A stretch of 64,000 nt of DNA from Paenibacillus selenitireducens (lineage in GTDB: Bacteria > Bacillota > Bacilli > Paenibacillales > Paenibacillaceae), in NCBI RefSeq assembly GCF_002021565.1, contig NZ_MSZX01000004.1:310027-374026 (forward strand), read 5' to 3'. Positions within the stretch are counted from its first letter, which is position 1. Each line of letters starts with the position of its first letter. Below are positions 28,327 through 38,276 of the stretch, piece by piece. The position numbers and the translations under genes were made by a program. The notes below the pieces were generated by a model. It was not told where the DNA came from. It saw nothing but the letters and a program-made list of their open reading frames with translations, and did no database searches.

Positions 28327-30527
28327 TTGGACACGAACTAGGCGGACGCTATGAGATTCTTACTCGAGTTGGTGGCGGCGGTATGGCGTTAGTCTACAAG
28401 GCACAAGATCTGTTATTGGGTCGGAATGTAGCGATCAAGATTTTGCGACAACAGTTCGTCCATGACGAAGAATTTATTCGTCGGTTTCGCCGCGAAGCAC
28501 AATCGGCAGCATCTTTATCGCATCCGAATGTCGTCAGTATTTATGACGTAGGTCAAGAGCAAGATATTCATTATATCGTCATGGAATATGTCGAGGGCCA
28601 GAATTTAAACGAATATATCAAAGAAAAAGCACCGTTACAGGTTGATGAAGCGATACATATTGCAGCACAAATTTGTGATGCTTTAGACCATGCGCATCAG
28701 AACGAAATTATTCATCGAGATATTAAACCGCATAATATTCTGATAGGAAAAAATGGGCGCATTAAAGTGACGGACTTCGGGATTGCAAGGGCGGTAACGT
28801 CTTCGACGATTACCCAGACAGGTTCCGTGCTTGGATCCGTTCACTACTTCTCACCGGAACATGCCAAAGGAATTACGACAGGTGCTAAATCTGACTTGTA
28901 TTCCTTAGGAATCGTGTTATATCAAATGTTGACGGCACGATTGCCGTTCCTTGGAGAGAGCCCGATCAGCGTGGCACTGAAACACTTGCAGGATGAATTC
29001 GAGGAGCCACGGGTCGTTAATCCACTGATCCCGCAGAGCGTAGAGAATATAATTCTGAAGTCGATGCGGAAAAATCCGCAGGACCGTTATCAGAATGCCA
29101 AGGAAATGATGGCTGATTTAGAGACGGCTTTATCTCCAACACGTCGATTTGAGAAGAAGATCGACTTCGAAGATGACGCGTATATCGATGCGCAGAAGAC
29201 ACGAATTATTCCAGCGATTAAGCCGGATCAATATACTTCCAAGAAGTCGGTAGCCGCAGCAGCGGCTCCACCATCTACACGTAACCTTCCACAAGAGGAA
29301 AATGAAGAAGAGTGGGAGGAGGAACCGCGGACACAAAAGAAGTGGCTCAAGCCGACGTTGTGGATCGGGATACCTCTTGTTATCATCGGGTTAATGATCG
29401 CGGTCGTCATTTACGTACAAAATTTAGTGTTTGTGCCTGAAGTTACTTTACCGAGTGTCGTGAATCAGACCGAGGAAGCAGCCATCAAGCAGTTAACGGA
29501 CCTTGGCATTGTAATCGAGGAACCGATCGTGCGGGAAGTGAAGGAAGGCTTCGCTAAAGGCGTCGTATTCGATCAGAGCAAGCCGGAAGGCGCGAAGGTG
29601 AAGAAAGGTTCGACGATTTCGATTTCGGTAAGTGAAGGTGTTCCGTCCTTTACGATGCCTGATTTAACTGGTAAAACCTATACCGAAGCGCGCCAGATGC
29701 TCATTGACATGAAGGTACCGGAAGCTCAGATTACGAAAAAGGAAGAGAATAGCGATGATATTGAGCCAGGGAAGTTGATTCGTCAATCCCCTAGCGCCAA
29801 TACGGAGAGTGATCTCGCACAGCTCCAAATCGAATTAACTGTAAGTAAAGGCAGCGCCTCATTCGCAATGCCGAATTTAATCGGCAAAACGGAGAGTGAG
29901 GCGAAGGCCATAATTCAAAGTAATAACTTAAAACTTGCGAAAGAATCCGGCGGCGTGAAAAGGGAACCAAGCTACTTCGCGAAAGGCGAAGTATTCAAGC
30001 AGTGGCCGCATGAGCCGAATGAAAAGGTGGATCCAGGCTCTGAAGTTATCATCTATGTCAGCACGGGTTATCCGCCAGAGGCTATTGAATATACCTTTAA
30101 TTTGCCGATTGCGCCGGCTGAAGAAGGTAAACAAAGCAAGATAAGTATCAAATATACGGATGCACGCGGAGAGAATATCGATTGGGGACCATCACAGAAA
30201 ATTTCTCATGTGCAGACCTTTGCGATTGATCTCGTTCTTGCGCCGAACAAGGATGGTGTCGTCACCGTTACTAGGGATGGTCAGTATCTAGATTCGTATC
30301 CTGTAAAGTATATCGATGCGAAGCAAGGTACCGTGCAAATCCCGCAAATCGAACAGCCGCCTACAGATCCTACTACGTTCCAGACGGATGAAAATGGCAA
30401 CCCGATCGGAGGGGAAGTGTCGACCCAGAGTGCCAATAATGGTAATGGTAATGGTAATGGGAATGGGAATGGGAATGGGAATGGTAAAGGAAAAGATAAA
30501 AAAAACAAAGATAACCAAGATGATTGA
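28323..30527 (+). CDS. prkC: PASTA-domain Ser/Thr protein kinase PrkC/Stk
   Basis: A 734-residue membrane kinase that senses muropeptides or lipid II and regulates wall growth, germination and stationary phase. The kinase domain has the glycine loop GGGGMALVYK (17-26), Lys39, HRDIKPHN (131-138) and DFG (151-153). One membrane helix follows at about 345-366, then three PASTA domains (roughly 373-440, 441-513, 514-582), a beta-rich segment, and a tail of eight Asn-Gly repeats and Lys/Asp residues. The start overlaps the prpC stop. The Asn-Gly tail is unusual and is encoded by a hexamer microsatellite. Confidence 0.95.
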   Translation: MIGHELGGRYEILTRVGGGGMALVYKAQDLLLGRNVAIKILRQQFVHDEEFIRRFRREAQSAASLSHPNVVSIYDVGQEQDIHYIVMEYVEGQNLNEYIKEKAPLQVDEAIHIAAQICDALDHAHQNEIIHRDIKPHNILIGKNGRIKVTDFGIARAVTSSTITQTGSVLGSVHYFSPEHAKGITTGAKSDLYSLGIVLYQMLTARLPFLGESPISVALKHLQDEFEEPRVVNPLIPQSVENIILKSMRKNPQDRYQNAKEMMADLETALSPTRRFEKKIDFEDDAYIDAQKTRIIPAIKPDQYTSKKSVAAAAAPPSTRNLPQEENEEEWEEEPRTQKKWLKPTLWIGIPLVIIGLMIAVVIYVQNLVFVPEVTLPSVVNQTEEAAIKQLTDLGIVIEEPIVREVKEGFAKGVVFDQSKPEGAKVKKGSTISISVSEGVPSFTMPDLTGKTYTEARQMLIDMKVPEAQITKKEENSDDIEPGKLIRQSPSANTESDLAQLQIELTVSKGSASFAMPNLIGKTESEAKAIIQSNNLKLAKESGGVKREPSYFAKGEVFKQWPHEPNEKVDPGSEVIIYVSTGYPPEAIEYTFNLPIAPAEEGKQSKISIKYTDARGENIDWGPSQKISHVQTFAIDLVLAPNKDGVVTVTRDGQYLDSYPVKYIDAKQGTVQIPQIEQPPTDPTTFQTDENGNPIGGEVSTQSANNGNGNGNGNGNGNGNGKGKDKKNKDNQDD
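30438..30485 (+). repeat. AATGGK hexamer microsatellite in prkC
   Basis: Eight in-frame hexamers (AATGGT x3, AATGGG x4, AATGGT x1) encode (Asn-Gly)8 near the PrkC C-terminus. Copy number could vary by slippage without breaking the frame. Confidence 0.9.
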
Positions 30528-30584
30528 GGAAGTCGAAGCCGCAATGAATGCGTGCATTCGAAGAACAGGAGGCCTAACGATTTT

Positions 30585-31517
30585 ATGCCCCAAGGGTTAA
30601 TTGTAAAGGCATTAAGTGGTTATTATTATGTTGAAGCGTCCGGTGATGTAATCCAATGCCGAGCGCGCGGAATATTCAAGAAAAAGGGTATCTCTCCGCT
30701 GGTCGGAGATTACGTTGAATTTACAGTCACGGAGAACGGCGAGGGCATGGTAGATAAAATCATGCCCCGTTCTTCGGAACTCATCCGTCCACCGATTTCG
30801 AATGTTGAGCAAGCGATTCTTGTCTTCTCTGTACAGGAGCCGGAGCTGAATTTACAGCTGTTGGATAAATTTCTTGTACATATTGAACATGCCGGCTTAG
30901 ATGTCGTCATCTGCTTCACGAAAGAAGATTTGCTTGATGAGCCGTCGGATGAAGGTGATGGTGATCTACCTGCATCATCGTCACATGGAAAAGAAATCAC
31001 GAAGATTGAAGATGCGGAAGTCTTATACAAACAAATTGGTTATACAGTCATTCGTACAAGCTCGGTAACGGGTATGGGAAAAGACGAGCTTATGACCCAT
31101 TTGAACGGTAAAATTAGCGTATTCGCGGGTCAATCCGGCGTGGGTAAGTCATCGATGTTAAATGCATTATTACCCGGACTATCGCTTGAGACCAATCAGA
31201 TCAGCATGCGGCTTGGAAGAGGTAAACATACCACAAGGCACGTGGAACTGATCACATTGCCTGAAGGCGGTTTTGTTGCGGATACCCCTGGGTTCAGCCA
31301 GCTTGATTTCTTGGAGTTGGGGGTCGAAGCTTTAGGCGATTGTTTCCGTGAATTCCACGATTATGCGGCGGAATGCAAGTTCCGTGGTTGTACGCATATA
31401 CATGAGCCGGGATGCCGCGTTCTCGCAGCCAAAGCGTCAGGAGATATTGCGCCTAGCCGCTATGATCACTATGTCTTGTTTTTTACAGAGATGAAAGAGA
31501 AAAAACGGAGGTACTAA
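30585..31517 (+). CDS. rsgA: ribosome small subunit-dependent GTPase RsgA
   Basis: A circularly permuted GTPase (about 310 residues) that helps 30S maturation. It has an OB fold first, then G4 (TKED), G5 (TSSVTG), G1 ([10 protein letters not shown]) and G3 (DTPG) in the permuted order, and a C-terminal zinc motif around [17 protein letters not shown] 30585 is 12 bases after AGGAGG; a GTG at 30552 is the alternative. An acidic, low-complexity loop with SSSHGKE precedes the G1 motif. It lies in the prpC-prkC-rsgA-rpe order of Bacillus. Confidence 0.94.
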   Translation: MPQGLIVKALSGYYYVEASGDVIQCRARGIFKKKGISPLVGDYVEFTVTENGEGMVDKIMPRSSELIRPPISNVEQAILVFSVQEPELNLQLLDKFLVHIEHAGLDVVICFTKEDLLDEPSDEGDGDLPASSSHGKEITKIEDAEVLYKQIGYTVIRTSSVTGMGKDELMTHLNGKISVFAGQSGVGKSSMLNALLPGLSLETNQISMRLGRGKHTTRHVELITLPEGGFVADTPGFSQLDFLELGVEALGDCFREFHDYAAECKFRGCTHIHEPGCRVLAAKASGDIAPSRYDHYVLFFTEMKEKKRRY

Positions 31518-31519
31518 AC

Positions 31520-32182
31520 ATGAAAACAAAAATTGCTCCGTCTATTTTATCAGCGGATTTTGCAAAATTGGGAGCCGAAATTAAAGAAGTAGAATTAGGA
31601 GGAGCCGATTGGATTCATGTTGATGTCATGGATGGCAAATTTGTTCCGAATATCACGATTGGACCGTTAGTCGTCGAAGCGATTCGTCCGATTACCAAAT
31701 TACCACTAGACGTTCACTTAATGATTGAAAGTCCTGAGCTTTATGTTGCTACCTTCGCGAAGGCGGGCGCAGATCTGATTACGATACACGCAGAGGCATG
31801 CACGCATTTGCATCGTGTCGTTCACTTGATCAAAGAGCAAGGTGTCAAAGTTGGGGTGGCGCTAAACCCTGCAACGCCGTTATCTGCGATTGAAGAAATT
31901 TTGGAGGACCTGGATCTTGTACTCATCATGACGGTGAACCCTGGGTTTGGCGGTCAGAGCTTTATCGAGAGTACGCTAGCCAAAATTACGCGCCTACGTG
32001 CTATGCTAGACGAACGTGGCTTGCAGCATGTACATATTGAGGTGGACGGCGGTGTGCAAGAGTTGACAGCGCCTAAGGTCGCTGCAGCGGGGGCTGACGT
32101 GCTCGTAGCGGGTAGTGCGGTATTCGGACAACCGGATCGCAAAGCGGCGATGGATCGTATTCGAAACAGCATTACTTCATAA
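31520..32182 (+). CDS. rpe: ribulose-phosphate 3-epimerase
   Basis: A 220-residue TIM-barrel enzyme interconverting ribulose-5-P and xylulose-5-P in the pentose phosphate pathway. Signature segments: [13 protein letters not shown] at the N-terminus, [32 protein letters not shown] and VDGGV with the catalytic Asp. It starts two bases after rsgA, with its own ribosome site inside the rsgA end. Confidence 0.97.
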   Translation: MKTKIAPSILSADFAKLGAEIKEVELGGADWIHVDVMDGKFVPNITIGPLVVEAIRPITKLPLDVHLMIESPELYVATFAKAGADLITIHAEACTHLHRVVHLIKEQGVKVGVALNPATPLSAIEEILEDLDLVLIMTVNPGFGGQSFIESTLAKITRLRAMLDERGLQHVHIEVDGGVQELTAPKVAAAGADVLVAGSAVFGQPDRKAAMDRIRNSITS

Positions 32183-32195
32183 GAGGAGTGACTAC

Positions 32196-32447
32196 GTGAA
32201 AGCACTTTGGCTTATATTATCGAGTTTATTATGCGGTGTGTTAATTGGGATGTACTCCCTCATACCGTCACCGGCGAATCTTATTTTTTCGCTCGGGGCC
32301 CTCATTTTGTCCATCTATTTCTTCCGAAAGTTCGAACGTCTTAGTTCGCGTATTTGGTACGTCGTCTTATCGATTGTTTTTTACTTGCTTTTTATTGTGA
32401 TTCTTACGATGATTCAATTCATCAAAGCAAATCCGATCCCGGCTTAA
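32196..32447 (+). CDS. small membrane protein of unknown function
   Basis: An 83-residue protein starting at GTG 32196 behind GAGGAG, just 13 bases after rpe. Two to three hydrophobic segments (residues about 4-22, 26-45 and 52-75) indicate an integral membrane protein. In B. subtilis the gene at this place is thiN; this product is unrelated to it. No family was recognised. An earlier in-frame ATG at 32115 lies within rpe and is less likely. Confidence 0.65.
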   Translation: MKALWLILSSLLCGVLIGMYSLIPSPANLIFSLGALILSIYFFRKFERLSSRIWYVVLSIVFYLLFIVILTMIQFIKANPIPA

Positions 32448-32493
32448 GGGACATCTTCATTTTACCTAGGGTTGTCTGTAGGAATAGGTCATG

Positions 32494-32534
32494 CCATTCC
32501 CGCATATGATGGTTACATATATGTGCGGGAGTGG
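32494..32534 (+). other. stem-loop upstream of spoVM
   Basis: CCATTCCCGCA (32494-32504) pairs with TGCGGGAGTGG (32524-32534), 11 bp with one T-G wobble. It may be the 3' end of the rpe unit, although the following U-run is weak, or a structured spoVM leader; no riboswitch family was recognised. Confidence 0.4.
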
Positions 32535-32568
32535 GGTTTCTTCAGAAAACTTGTAGGAGGGTGAAACC

Positions 32569-32649
32569 ATGAAATTTTATACGTTTAAATTACCGAAGTT
32601 TCTAGGAGGCTTTGTTAAAGCGATCCTTAATACGTTCCATAAAAGCTAA
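32569..32649 (+). CDS. spoVM: stage V sporulation protein SpoVM
   Basis: A 26-residue amphipathic peptide (MKFYTFKLPKFLGGF... ending FHKS) nearly identical to B. subtilis SpoVM. SpoVM recognises the convex forespore membrane and anchors SpoIVA to start coat assembly. The Pro9 (KLPKF) and the positively charged face are kept. AGGAGGGTG gives an excellent ribosome site. It sits between rpe and rpmB, as in B. subtilis. Confidence 0.96.
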   Translation: MKFYTFKLPKFLGGFVKAILNTFHKS

Positions 32650-32671
32650 TGTGCGCTTCTAGGCGCAATTA

Positions 32672-32700
32672 AAAAAGCACCTGAGGATCAGGTGCTTTTT
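32672..32700. terminator. bidirectional terminator spoVM/rpmB
   Basis: AAAAAGCACCTGA (32672-32684), loop GGA, TCAGGTGCTTTTT (32688-32700). Perfect 13-bp stem between the convergent spoVM and rpmB. Confidence 0.93.
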
Positions 32701-32720
32701 GCTTATGAGTTTATTCGTTA

Positions 32721-32906
32721 TTATACGCGAGCTACTTTACCGGATTTCAATGCGCGTGTGCTAACATAAACACGTTTTGGTTTTCCGTCGACCAAGATAC
32801 GAACTTTTTGAACGTTAACGCCCCAAGTACGTTTGTTTTTGTTGTTTGCGTGGGAAACGTGGTTCCCAGTTTTTGGCGATTTGCCAGTTACGAAACATTT
32901 GCGAGA
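32721..32906 (-). CDS. rpmB: 50S ribosomal protein L28
   Basis: A 61-residue L28 with the typical [20 protein letters not shown] start and the [15 protein letters not shown] tail; basic and small. The chosen ATG gives the family N-terminus MSRKC, 14 codons inside the longest frame. It is encoded against the direction of its neighbours, as in B. subtilis. Confidence 0.96.
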   Translation of the reverse strand, partial: SRKCFVTGKSPKTGNHVSHANNKNKRTWGVNVQKVRILVDGKPKRVYVSTRALKSGKVARV

Positions 32907-33078
32907 CATTGAGTACACCTCCTTGTACGAGACACCTGCATAAAACAATACTTAAATATAATAGCACAGCCTAAAAAGCTTCGTCAACTGATTGAAAAAC
33001 TTTATTTATTTATCTTATCTATTATAGTACAATGTTGATTAGTCCATAATACTCAAAAAAGGGAGTGGAGATAAGAAA

Positions 33079-33438
33079 ATGACCATTCAACTAAGTACGG
33101 ATAACGGAAAAGTATTCATTTCAGATGATGTCGTAGCGATTATTGCAGGTTCTGCTGCTCTAGATTGTTATGGGCTGATTGGAATGGCTTCGCGCAAACA
33201 ATTGAAAGATGGCATTACGGAGCTGCTCGGACGCGAGAATTTAACGCGCGGTGTCGAAGTACGCAAGATGGATGATTCGGTTCAAATTGACCTTTATATT
33301 ATTGTCAGCTATGGAACGAAAATATCGGAAGTGGCTCATAACATTCAAGTTAAAGTGAAGTATGTATTGAATGAAATCGTGGGACTACACGTTGATGTGG
33401 TAAATGTATTCGTGCAGGGCGTACGTGTAATAAGTTAG
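33079..33438 (+). CDS. yloU: Asp23/Gls24 family protein (YloU)
   Basis: A 119-residue protein of the Asp23/Gls24 envelope-stress family. The conserved GKVFISDDVVAIIAGSAA start and the YGTKISEVAHNIQVKVKY segment are visible; there is no membrane helix. It is the usual partner immediately upstream of the fakA-like yloV gene, 15 bases before it. The precise role is unknown; in staphylococci Asp23 relatives cluster at the membrane. Confidence 0.92.
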   Translation: MTIQLSTDNGKVFISDDVVAIIAGSAALDCYGLIGMASRKQLKDGITELLGRENLTRGVEVRKMDDSVQIDLYIIVSYGTKISEVAHNIQVKVKYVLNEIVGLHVDVVNVFVQGVRVIS

Positions 33439-33453
33439 GAAGGGGAATCACCA

Positions 33454-35211
33454 TTGAGGAAGCTTTCATTAGATGGGGCAGATTTTACAAGCATGGTCTT
33501 ACAAGGTGCGAATCAATTGCATCTTCATTCAGAGCATGTTAATTCTTTAAACGTGTTTCCGGTTCCAGATGGAGATACGGGGACGAACATGAATTTAACA
33601 ATGGCTGCTGGTGTGAACGAATTACGGGAGAAAAGTTCCGCCTCGATTGGCAAAAGTGCAGAAGTCTTGTCCAAAGGGTTGTTGATGGGTGCGCGCGGTA
33701 ACTCAGGCGTTATCCTGTCTCAATTGTTCCGTGGATTTAGCAAGTCCGTGACAGGGCTGGATTCGATTCAATCTGTCCAATTTGCCGCTGCATTGCAAAA
33801 CGGGGTGGACACAGCATACAAAGCGGTTGTGAAGCCTGTCGAAGGTACGATTCTGACCGTGGCAAAGGAAGCTGCAAAACACGCGGTGTACATAGCCCGC
33901 CGTACGACGGATGTCATTGAATTGATGCAAGAAGTGTTGGAAAAAGCCAAAGAAGCGTTAGCGAACACGCCGAATCAATTGCCGGTGCTTAAACAAGTTG
34001 GCGTCGTGGATTCCGGGGGTCAAGGGCTTGTTTATATCTACGAAGGTTTTTTAAGTGCTTTGCAACTAGGAGACACAGCGATTCCAGACGCAGCGCGTCC
34101 TGCTGTTGAAGACCAAGGCAAGAGACCATCGGCGGTTACTTCGGCTATTCCTCATACACATGCTGCACAATCGCAGCTGTCTACGGAAGATATTGAATTC
34201 TTGTACGATATGGAGTTCTTTATTCAACTAAATTTAGGAAATGCCCGTAAGAAGTTCGATGAGCAGTTATTTCGGAAAACGCTTGCAAGAAATGGGGATT
34301 CCATTATTGTCATTGCGGATGATGAAATCGTTAAAGTTCACGTACACTCCAAAACACCAGGCGACGTCCTAAATGAAGCGTTACTGTACGGTGAAATAAC
34401 AAAAATAAATATTTTAAATATGCGTGAACAACATCGTGACTTATTGGCAGATGGGGGCGATGTTACGCCGATGCCTGAGCTGTTCCCTGCGATTGATCAT
34501 GAGGTATCTGATTTCATTGAGACGGTTGTAGAGCCTCCTGCGGACGAAATCGCGTCATATGGCATCATTTCGGTATCCATGGGACAAGGTATTTCCGATA
34601 TTTTCACGAGTCTTGGGGTGGATATTGTTCTTTCGGGCGGACAGACGATGAATCCGAGTACGGAAGATTTCGTGAAGGCGATCGAATCCATTTCGGCACA
34701 GCATATTTTCATTCTGCCGAATAACTCGAATATCATTCTGGCCGCGCAGCAGTCGAAAGAACTGGTACCGGATCGTGACGTGACGGTATTACCTGCGAAG
34801 ACGATTCCACAAGGACTTGCAGCTGCATTTGCATTCCAAGAGGATGAATCTGTACAAGTCAATGCGGAAGCCATGGAACAAGCAATCGCCCATGTGCAAT
34901 CGGGTCAAGTGACGTATTCTATTCGAGATACGAATCTGGACGGATTAGATATTAAGGCAGGCCATTATATCGGTATTCACAATTCTAAAATTGTTGCAAC
35001 GAAGGAATCGCTCGTCGAAACATGTCAAGGCTTGCTCGGTCAAATGATCGACAACGGAGATGAGATTGTGACGGTACTTGTCGGTGATGACGCGGAGCAA
35101 GCAACAACAGAGGAATTGACAGCATGGATGGCAGAGCAGTATCCAGATGCTGAAGTAGAAATTCATACCGGTGGACAGCCTATTTATCATTATATTTTCT
35201 CTGTAGAGTAA
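33454..35211 (+). CDS. fakA: DAK2-domain fatty acid kinase FakA-like (YloV)
   Basis: A 585-residue protein with an N-terminal DAK2 ATP-binding domain (residues 1-~200, FPVPDGDTGTNMNLTM with metal-binding Asp, then LLMGARGNSGVILSQL). The C-terminal DegV-like domain covers about 320-585. Known FakA enzymes phosphorylate fatty acids held by FakB (DegV) proteins. Here a DegV gene follows 51 bases later, so the two probably form one FakA-FakB pair. Start TTG 33454, supported by the AGGAAGGGG upstream. Kinase role is inferred from family. Confidence 0.9.
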   Translation: MRKLSLDGADFTSMVLQGANQLHLHSEHVNSLNVFPVPDGDTGTNMNLTMAAGVNELREKSSASIGKSAEVLSKGLLMGARGNSGVILSQLFRGFSKSVTGLDSIQSVQFAAALQNGVDTAYKAVVKPVEGTILTVAKEAAKHAVYIARRTTDVIELMQEVLEKAKEALANTPNQLPVLKQVGVVDSGGQGLVYIYEGFLSALQLGDTAIPDAARPAVEDQGKRPSAVTSAIPHTHAAQSQLSTEDIEFLYDMEFFIQLNLGNARKKFDEQLFRKTLARNGDSIIVIADDEIVKVHVHSKTPGDVLNEALLYGEITKINILNMREQHRDLLADGGDVTPMPELFPAIDHEVSDFIETVVEPPADEIASYGIISVSMGQGISDIFTSLGVDIVLSGGQTMNPSTEDFVKAIESISAQHIFILPNNSNIILAAQQSKELVPDRDVTVLPAKTIPQGLAAAFAFQEDESVQVNAEAMEQAIAHVQSGQVTYSIRDTNLDGLDIKAGHYIGIHNSKIVATKESLVETCQGLLGQMIDNGDEIVTVLVGDDAEQATTEELTAWMAEQYPDAEVEIHTGGQPIYHYIFSVE

Positions 35212-35262
35212 GGTCGTCTACCATTCAGACTTCATCGTAATTGAAAATTAGGGGGCATTGGC

Positions 35263-36129
35263 ATGGGTAAAATTCGTATTGTCACAGACAGTACGGGGGA
35301 CATCCCTCGTGAGCTACGCGAACAGTATGATATCCGAATGGTTCCACTGAAAGTGCATTTTGGTGATCAAATGTACATGGATTCAATTACGATCGAGCCT
35401 GCACAGTTCTATGAGCTTCTTGTCACATCGGAGAAGCTGCCGACAACGTCGCAGCCTTCTCCTTTGGACTTCAGTGAATTGTATAAGGAACTGCTAGCAG
35501 ACCCGGACACCGAGATTATTTCCATTCATCTCTCTGCGGCAATGAGCGGAACCTATCAATCGGCTATGCTAGCTAAATCGATGATTGAAGATTTAGATGC
35601 AAGCTATGAAGACCGTCTTACCATTGTAGATTCGAAGTCAGCTTCTTACGGCTTCGGGCAGATGGTTGTTATGGCTGCACGGCTTGCGGAGCAAGGAACA
35701 TCGAAGGATGGTATCTTAGAGGCGATTACACGTTTCCAACAGGAGCGTAAATTGTATTTTCTCGTGGATACATTGAAATTTTTGCAAAAAGGCGGACGGA
35801 TCGGGAAGGCTTCAGCCGTTCTAGGCACGCTTCTAAATGTCAAACCGATTTTGTCGATCGATGCGGAAGGCGAAGTCTATGCGGTCGATAAGGTGCGGGG
35901 GCAGAAGAAGGCGGTCTCCCGTGTCGTCGAGTTATTTAAGAAGGATTTCGAAGGCAAGCGAATCCATATTGCTGCGGGTTATGCCACCGAACGAAGCGTC
36001 ATGGAGGATGTCATTGCCCAGATGCGAGAGCAATTCGATGTCGCATCCGTAGAATATACAACGATTGGTTCGGTGATCGGGACGCATGTCGGTCCAGGTG
36101 TGGTCGCTATCTTCGTGACTCCGATTTAA
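35263..36129 (+). CDS. DegV family fatty acid-binding protein (FakB-like)
   Basis: A 288-residue DegV protein. DegV/FakB proteins bind a fatty acid, present it for phosphorylation by FakA, and release acyl-phosphate for phospholipid synthesis. The RIVTDSTGDIPREL start, the TSQPSPLDF segment and the ISIHLSAAMSGTYQSA lid segment are all typical. It is placed between the fakA-like gene and recG. In B. subtilis this slot is occupied by sdaAB-sdaAA, so the degV gene differs from that order. Confidence 0.92.
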   Translation: MGKIRIVTDSTGDIPRELREQYDIRMVPLKVHFGDQMYMDSITIEPAQFYELLVTSEKLPTTSQPSPLDFSELYKELLADPDTEIISIHLSAAMSGTYQSAMLAKSMIEDLDASYEDRLTIVDSKSASYGFGQMVVMAARLAEQGTSKDGILEAITRFQQERKLYFLVDTLKFLQKGGRIGKASAVLGTLLNVKPILSIDAEGEVYAVDKVRGQKKAVSRVVELFKKDFEGKRIHIAAGYATERSVMEDVIAQMREQFDVASVEYTTIGSVIGTHVGPGVVAIFVTPI

Positions 36130-36143
36130 AAGAGGTTATTCAT

Positions 36144-38204
36144 ATGGAACAATTAGATCTCAAGCAATTATCTTTACGAAAAATTAGCGGCGTGAGTGCT
36201 CCCAAGGAACTAGAGCTTCACGCCCTTGGCATTTCTAGCGTGGCAGACTTATTGGAATATTATCCATACCGTTACGAGGATTATCGACTGCGTGATTTGA
36301 CGGAAGTGAAGGATGGCGAGAAGGTTACGGTCGAAGGGAAGATTGCTAGCAACCCTGTGGTCTCGCGCTTTGGCAAGAATAAATCGCGGATGACCTGTAA
36401 AGTGATGATCGGTTCTTTCCTTGTGACAGCAACATGGTTTAATCGCCATTTCCTGCAGGATCAAATCGTCGCAGGGCGAGAAATTGTAGTCACGGGCAAA
36501 TGGGAACAGCAGCGGATGCAGATTACGGTATCCGATTCGGAATTTCCAGATCGCGGGGCAGGTCGTAAAGGAACTTTACAACCGGTGTATACCGTTGGCG
36601 GAAAAATCACGCAGACCTGGATTCGCAAGACGATGCTGCAAGCTTTGACACAGTACGGCGCATTAATTGAAGAGGTTTTGCCTTATCCGTTGGTTCAACA
36701 GTATCATCTGATGCCTCGCAAGCAAGCGGTAGCTGAAATCCATCATCCACAGAACACGGAAGTGGGACAACAGGCTCGGAAGCGTATGGTATATGAAGAG
36801 CTGTTCTTGTTCCAGCTGAAGCTGCAAGCATTTCGAACACTGACACGCGAACGGATGGATGGCATTGCTCATGAGGTTCCGAATCGAACCATTCGGGAAT
36901 TTGTGCGAAGTCTTCCCTTTGAGTTGACGGATGCGCAGAAGCAGGTTGTCACGGAGATCCTCGCCGATTTGCGATCTTCAAGCTGCATGAACCGACTTCT
37001 GCAAGGGGACGTAGGCTCCGGGAAGACGGTCGTAGCCGCCATTGCGTTGTTCGCTTCGGTACGAGCCGGATATCAAGGCGCCTTGATGGTGCCGACAGAG
37101 ATTCTAGCCGAACAGCATTTGCGTTCATTACAGAAATTATTCGAACCGCATGGCATTCAAGTAGGGCTCTTGACGGGAAGTGTGACAGGCCGTAAACGCA
37201 AGGATCTATTAGCCTCTCTGCAAATGGGACTCATTGATATCATCGTGGGTACCCATGCGTTGATTCAGGATGATGTATTCTTCCGACAGTTAGGTTTAGT
37301 CGTCACCGATGAACAGCATCGATTTGGCGTGAATCAACGCAGTGTCTTGCGTCGCAAAGGACTGAATCCGGATGTGTTAACGATGACGGCAACGCCGATT
37401 CCGCGAACGCTCGCGATTTCTGCCTTTGGGGACATGGATGTCTCCACCATTTCGGAGCGACCGAAAGGCCGCAAGCCGATTCAGACGTTCTGGGTCAAAC
37501 ATAGTATGTTGGATCGGGTTCTAGGCTTCATTCGCAAAGAAGTGGATCAAGGGCGGCAAGCCTATATGATTTGTCCGTTGATCGAGGAATCCGAGAAGTT
37601 GGATGTGCAGAATGCGATCGATCTATTCGTGCAAATGCAGCAAGCGTTGCCACAGCATTACGGCGTGGGCCTATTACACGGACGGATGAGCGCGCAGGAA
37701 AAAGAAGAGGTCATGCAGCAGTTCAGCCGTAATGAACTGCAAGTTCTCATATCTACGACGGTTATCGAGGTAGGGGTTGACGTACCGAACTCGACGCTGA
37801 TGATCGTGATGGATGCCGATCGGTTCGGACTCTCTCAGCTTCATCAGCTCCGCGGACGCGTAGGGCGGGGCGAGCACCAGTCCTATTGTATTCTTACCGC
37901 GGATCCGAAGTCGGAAGTGGGTCAACAGCGGATGCAAGTTATGACGGAAACGGATGATGGCTTCGAAGTATCTCGACGGGATCTCGAGCTGCGCGGGCCG
38001 GGGGATTTCTTCGGGACGAAGCAGAGCGGGCTGCCGGAGTTCCGGCTGGCGGATATGGTGACCGATTTTGCTGTACTTGAGCAGGCTCGGGATGATGCGG
38101 CTAAGCTGGTGAACGATGCCGACTTCTGGACTTCTGCCAGTTATGTCGGTCTGCGGCGCTATTTGCAACAGGAACAAATTTTCCAAGGAGATTTATTGGA
38201 CTAG
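36144..38204 (+). CDS. recG: ATP-dependent DNA helicase RecG
   Basis: A 686-residue RecG that remodels stalled forks and branch-migrates Holliday junctions. The N-terminal wedge/OB domain (about 1-250) is followed by Walker A QGDVGSGKT, the DEQH box, TATPIPRTLA, the VGVDVPNSTLMI region and QLRGRVGRG (motif VI). The ATG follows AGAGG. It closes the rqcH-to-recG block; fapR and plsX, the usual next genes in B. subtilis, are absent here. Confidence 0.96.
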   Translation: MEQLDLKQLSLRKISGVSAPKELELHALGISSVADLLEYYPYRYEDYRLRDLTEVKDGEKVTVEGKIASNPVVSRFGKNKSRMTCKVMIGSFLVTATWFNRHFLQDQIVAGREIVVTGKWEQQRMQITVSDSEFPDRGAGRKGTLQPVYTVGGKITQTWIRKTMLQALTQYGALIEEVLPYPLVQQYHLMPRKQAVAEIHHPQNTEVGQQARKRMVYEELFLFQLKLQAFRTLTRERMDGIAHEVPNRTIREFVRSLPFELTDAQKQVVTEILADLRSSSCMNRLLQGDVGSGKTVVAAIALFASVRAGYQGALMVPTEILAEQHLRSLQKLFEPHGIQVGLLTGSVTGRKRKDLLASLQMGLIDIIVGTHALIQDDVFFRQLGLVVTDEQHRFGVNQRSVLRRKGLNPDVLTMTATPIPRTLAISAFGDMDVSTISERPKGRKPIQTFWVKHSMLDRVLGFIRKEVDQGRQAYMICPLIEESEKLDVQNAIDLFVQMQQALPQHYGVGLLHGRMSAQEKEEVMQQFSRNELQVLISTTVIEVGVDVPNSTLMIVMDADRFGLSQLHQLRGRVGRGEHQSYCILTADPKSEVGQQRMQVMTETDDGFEVSRRDLELRGPGDFFGTKQSGLPEFRLADMVTDFAVLEQARDDAAKLVNDADFWTSASYVGLRRYLQQEQIFQGDLLD

Positions 38205-38276
38205 TTCAGTGGACAAGCGGTACCTGCATATACTGGGGGATAACGTCGTGATGTTGTTCTGCAGGAGGTGCGATGC

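Noticed and set aside
30438-30485. CRISPR or tandem mobile repeat
   Set aside because: A coding hexamer microsatellite within prkC, with no spacers.
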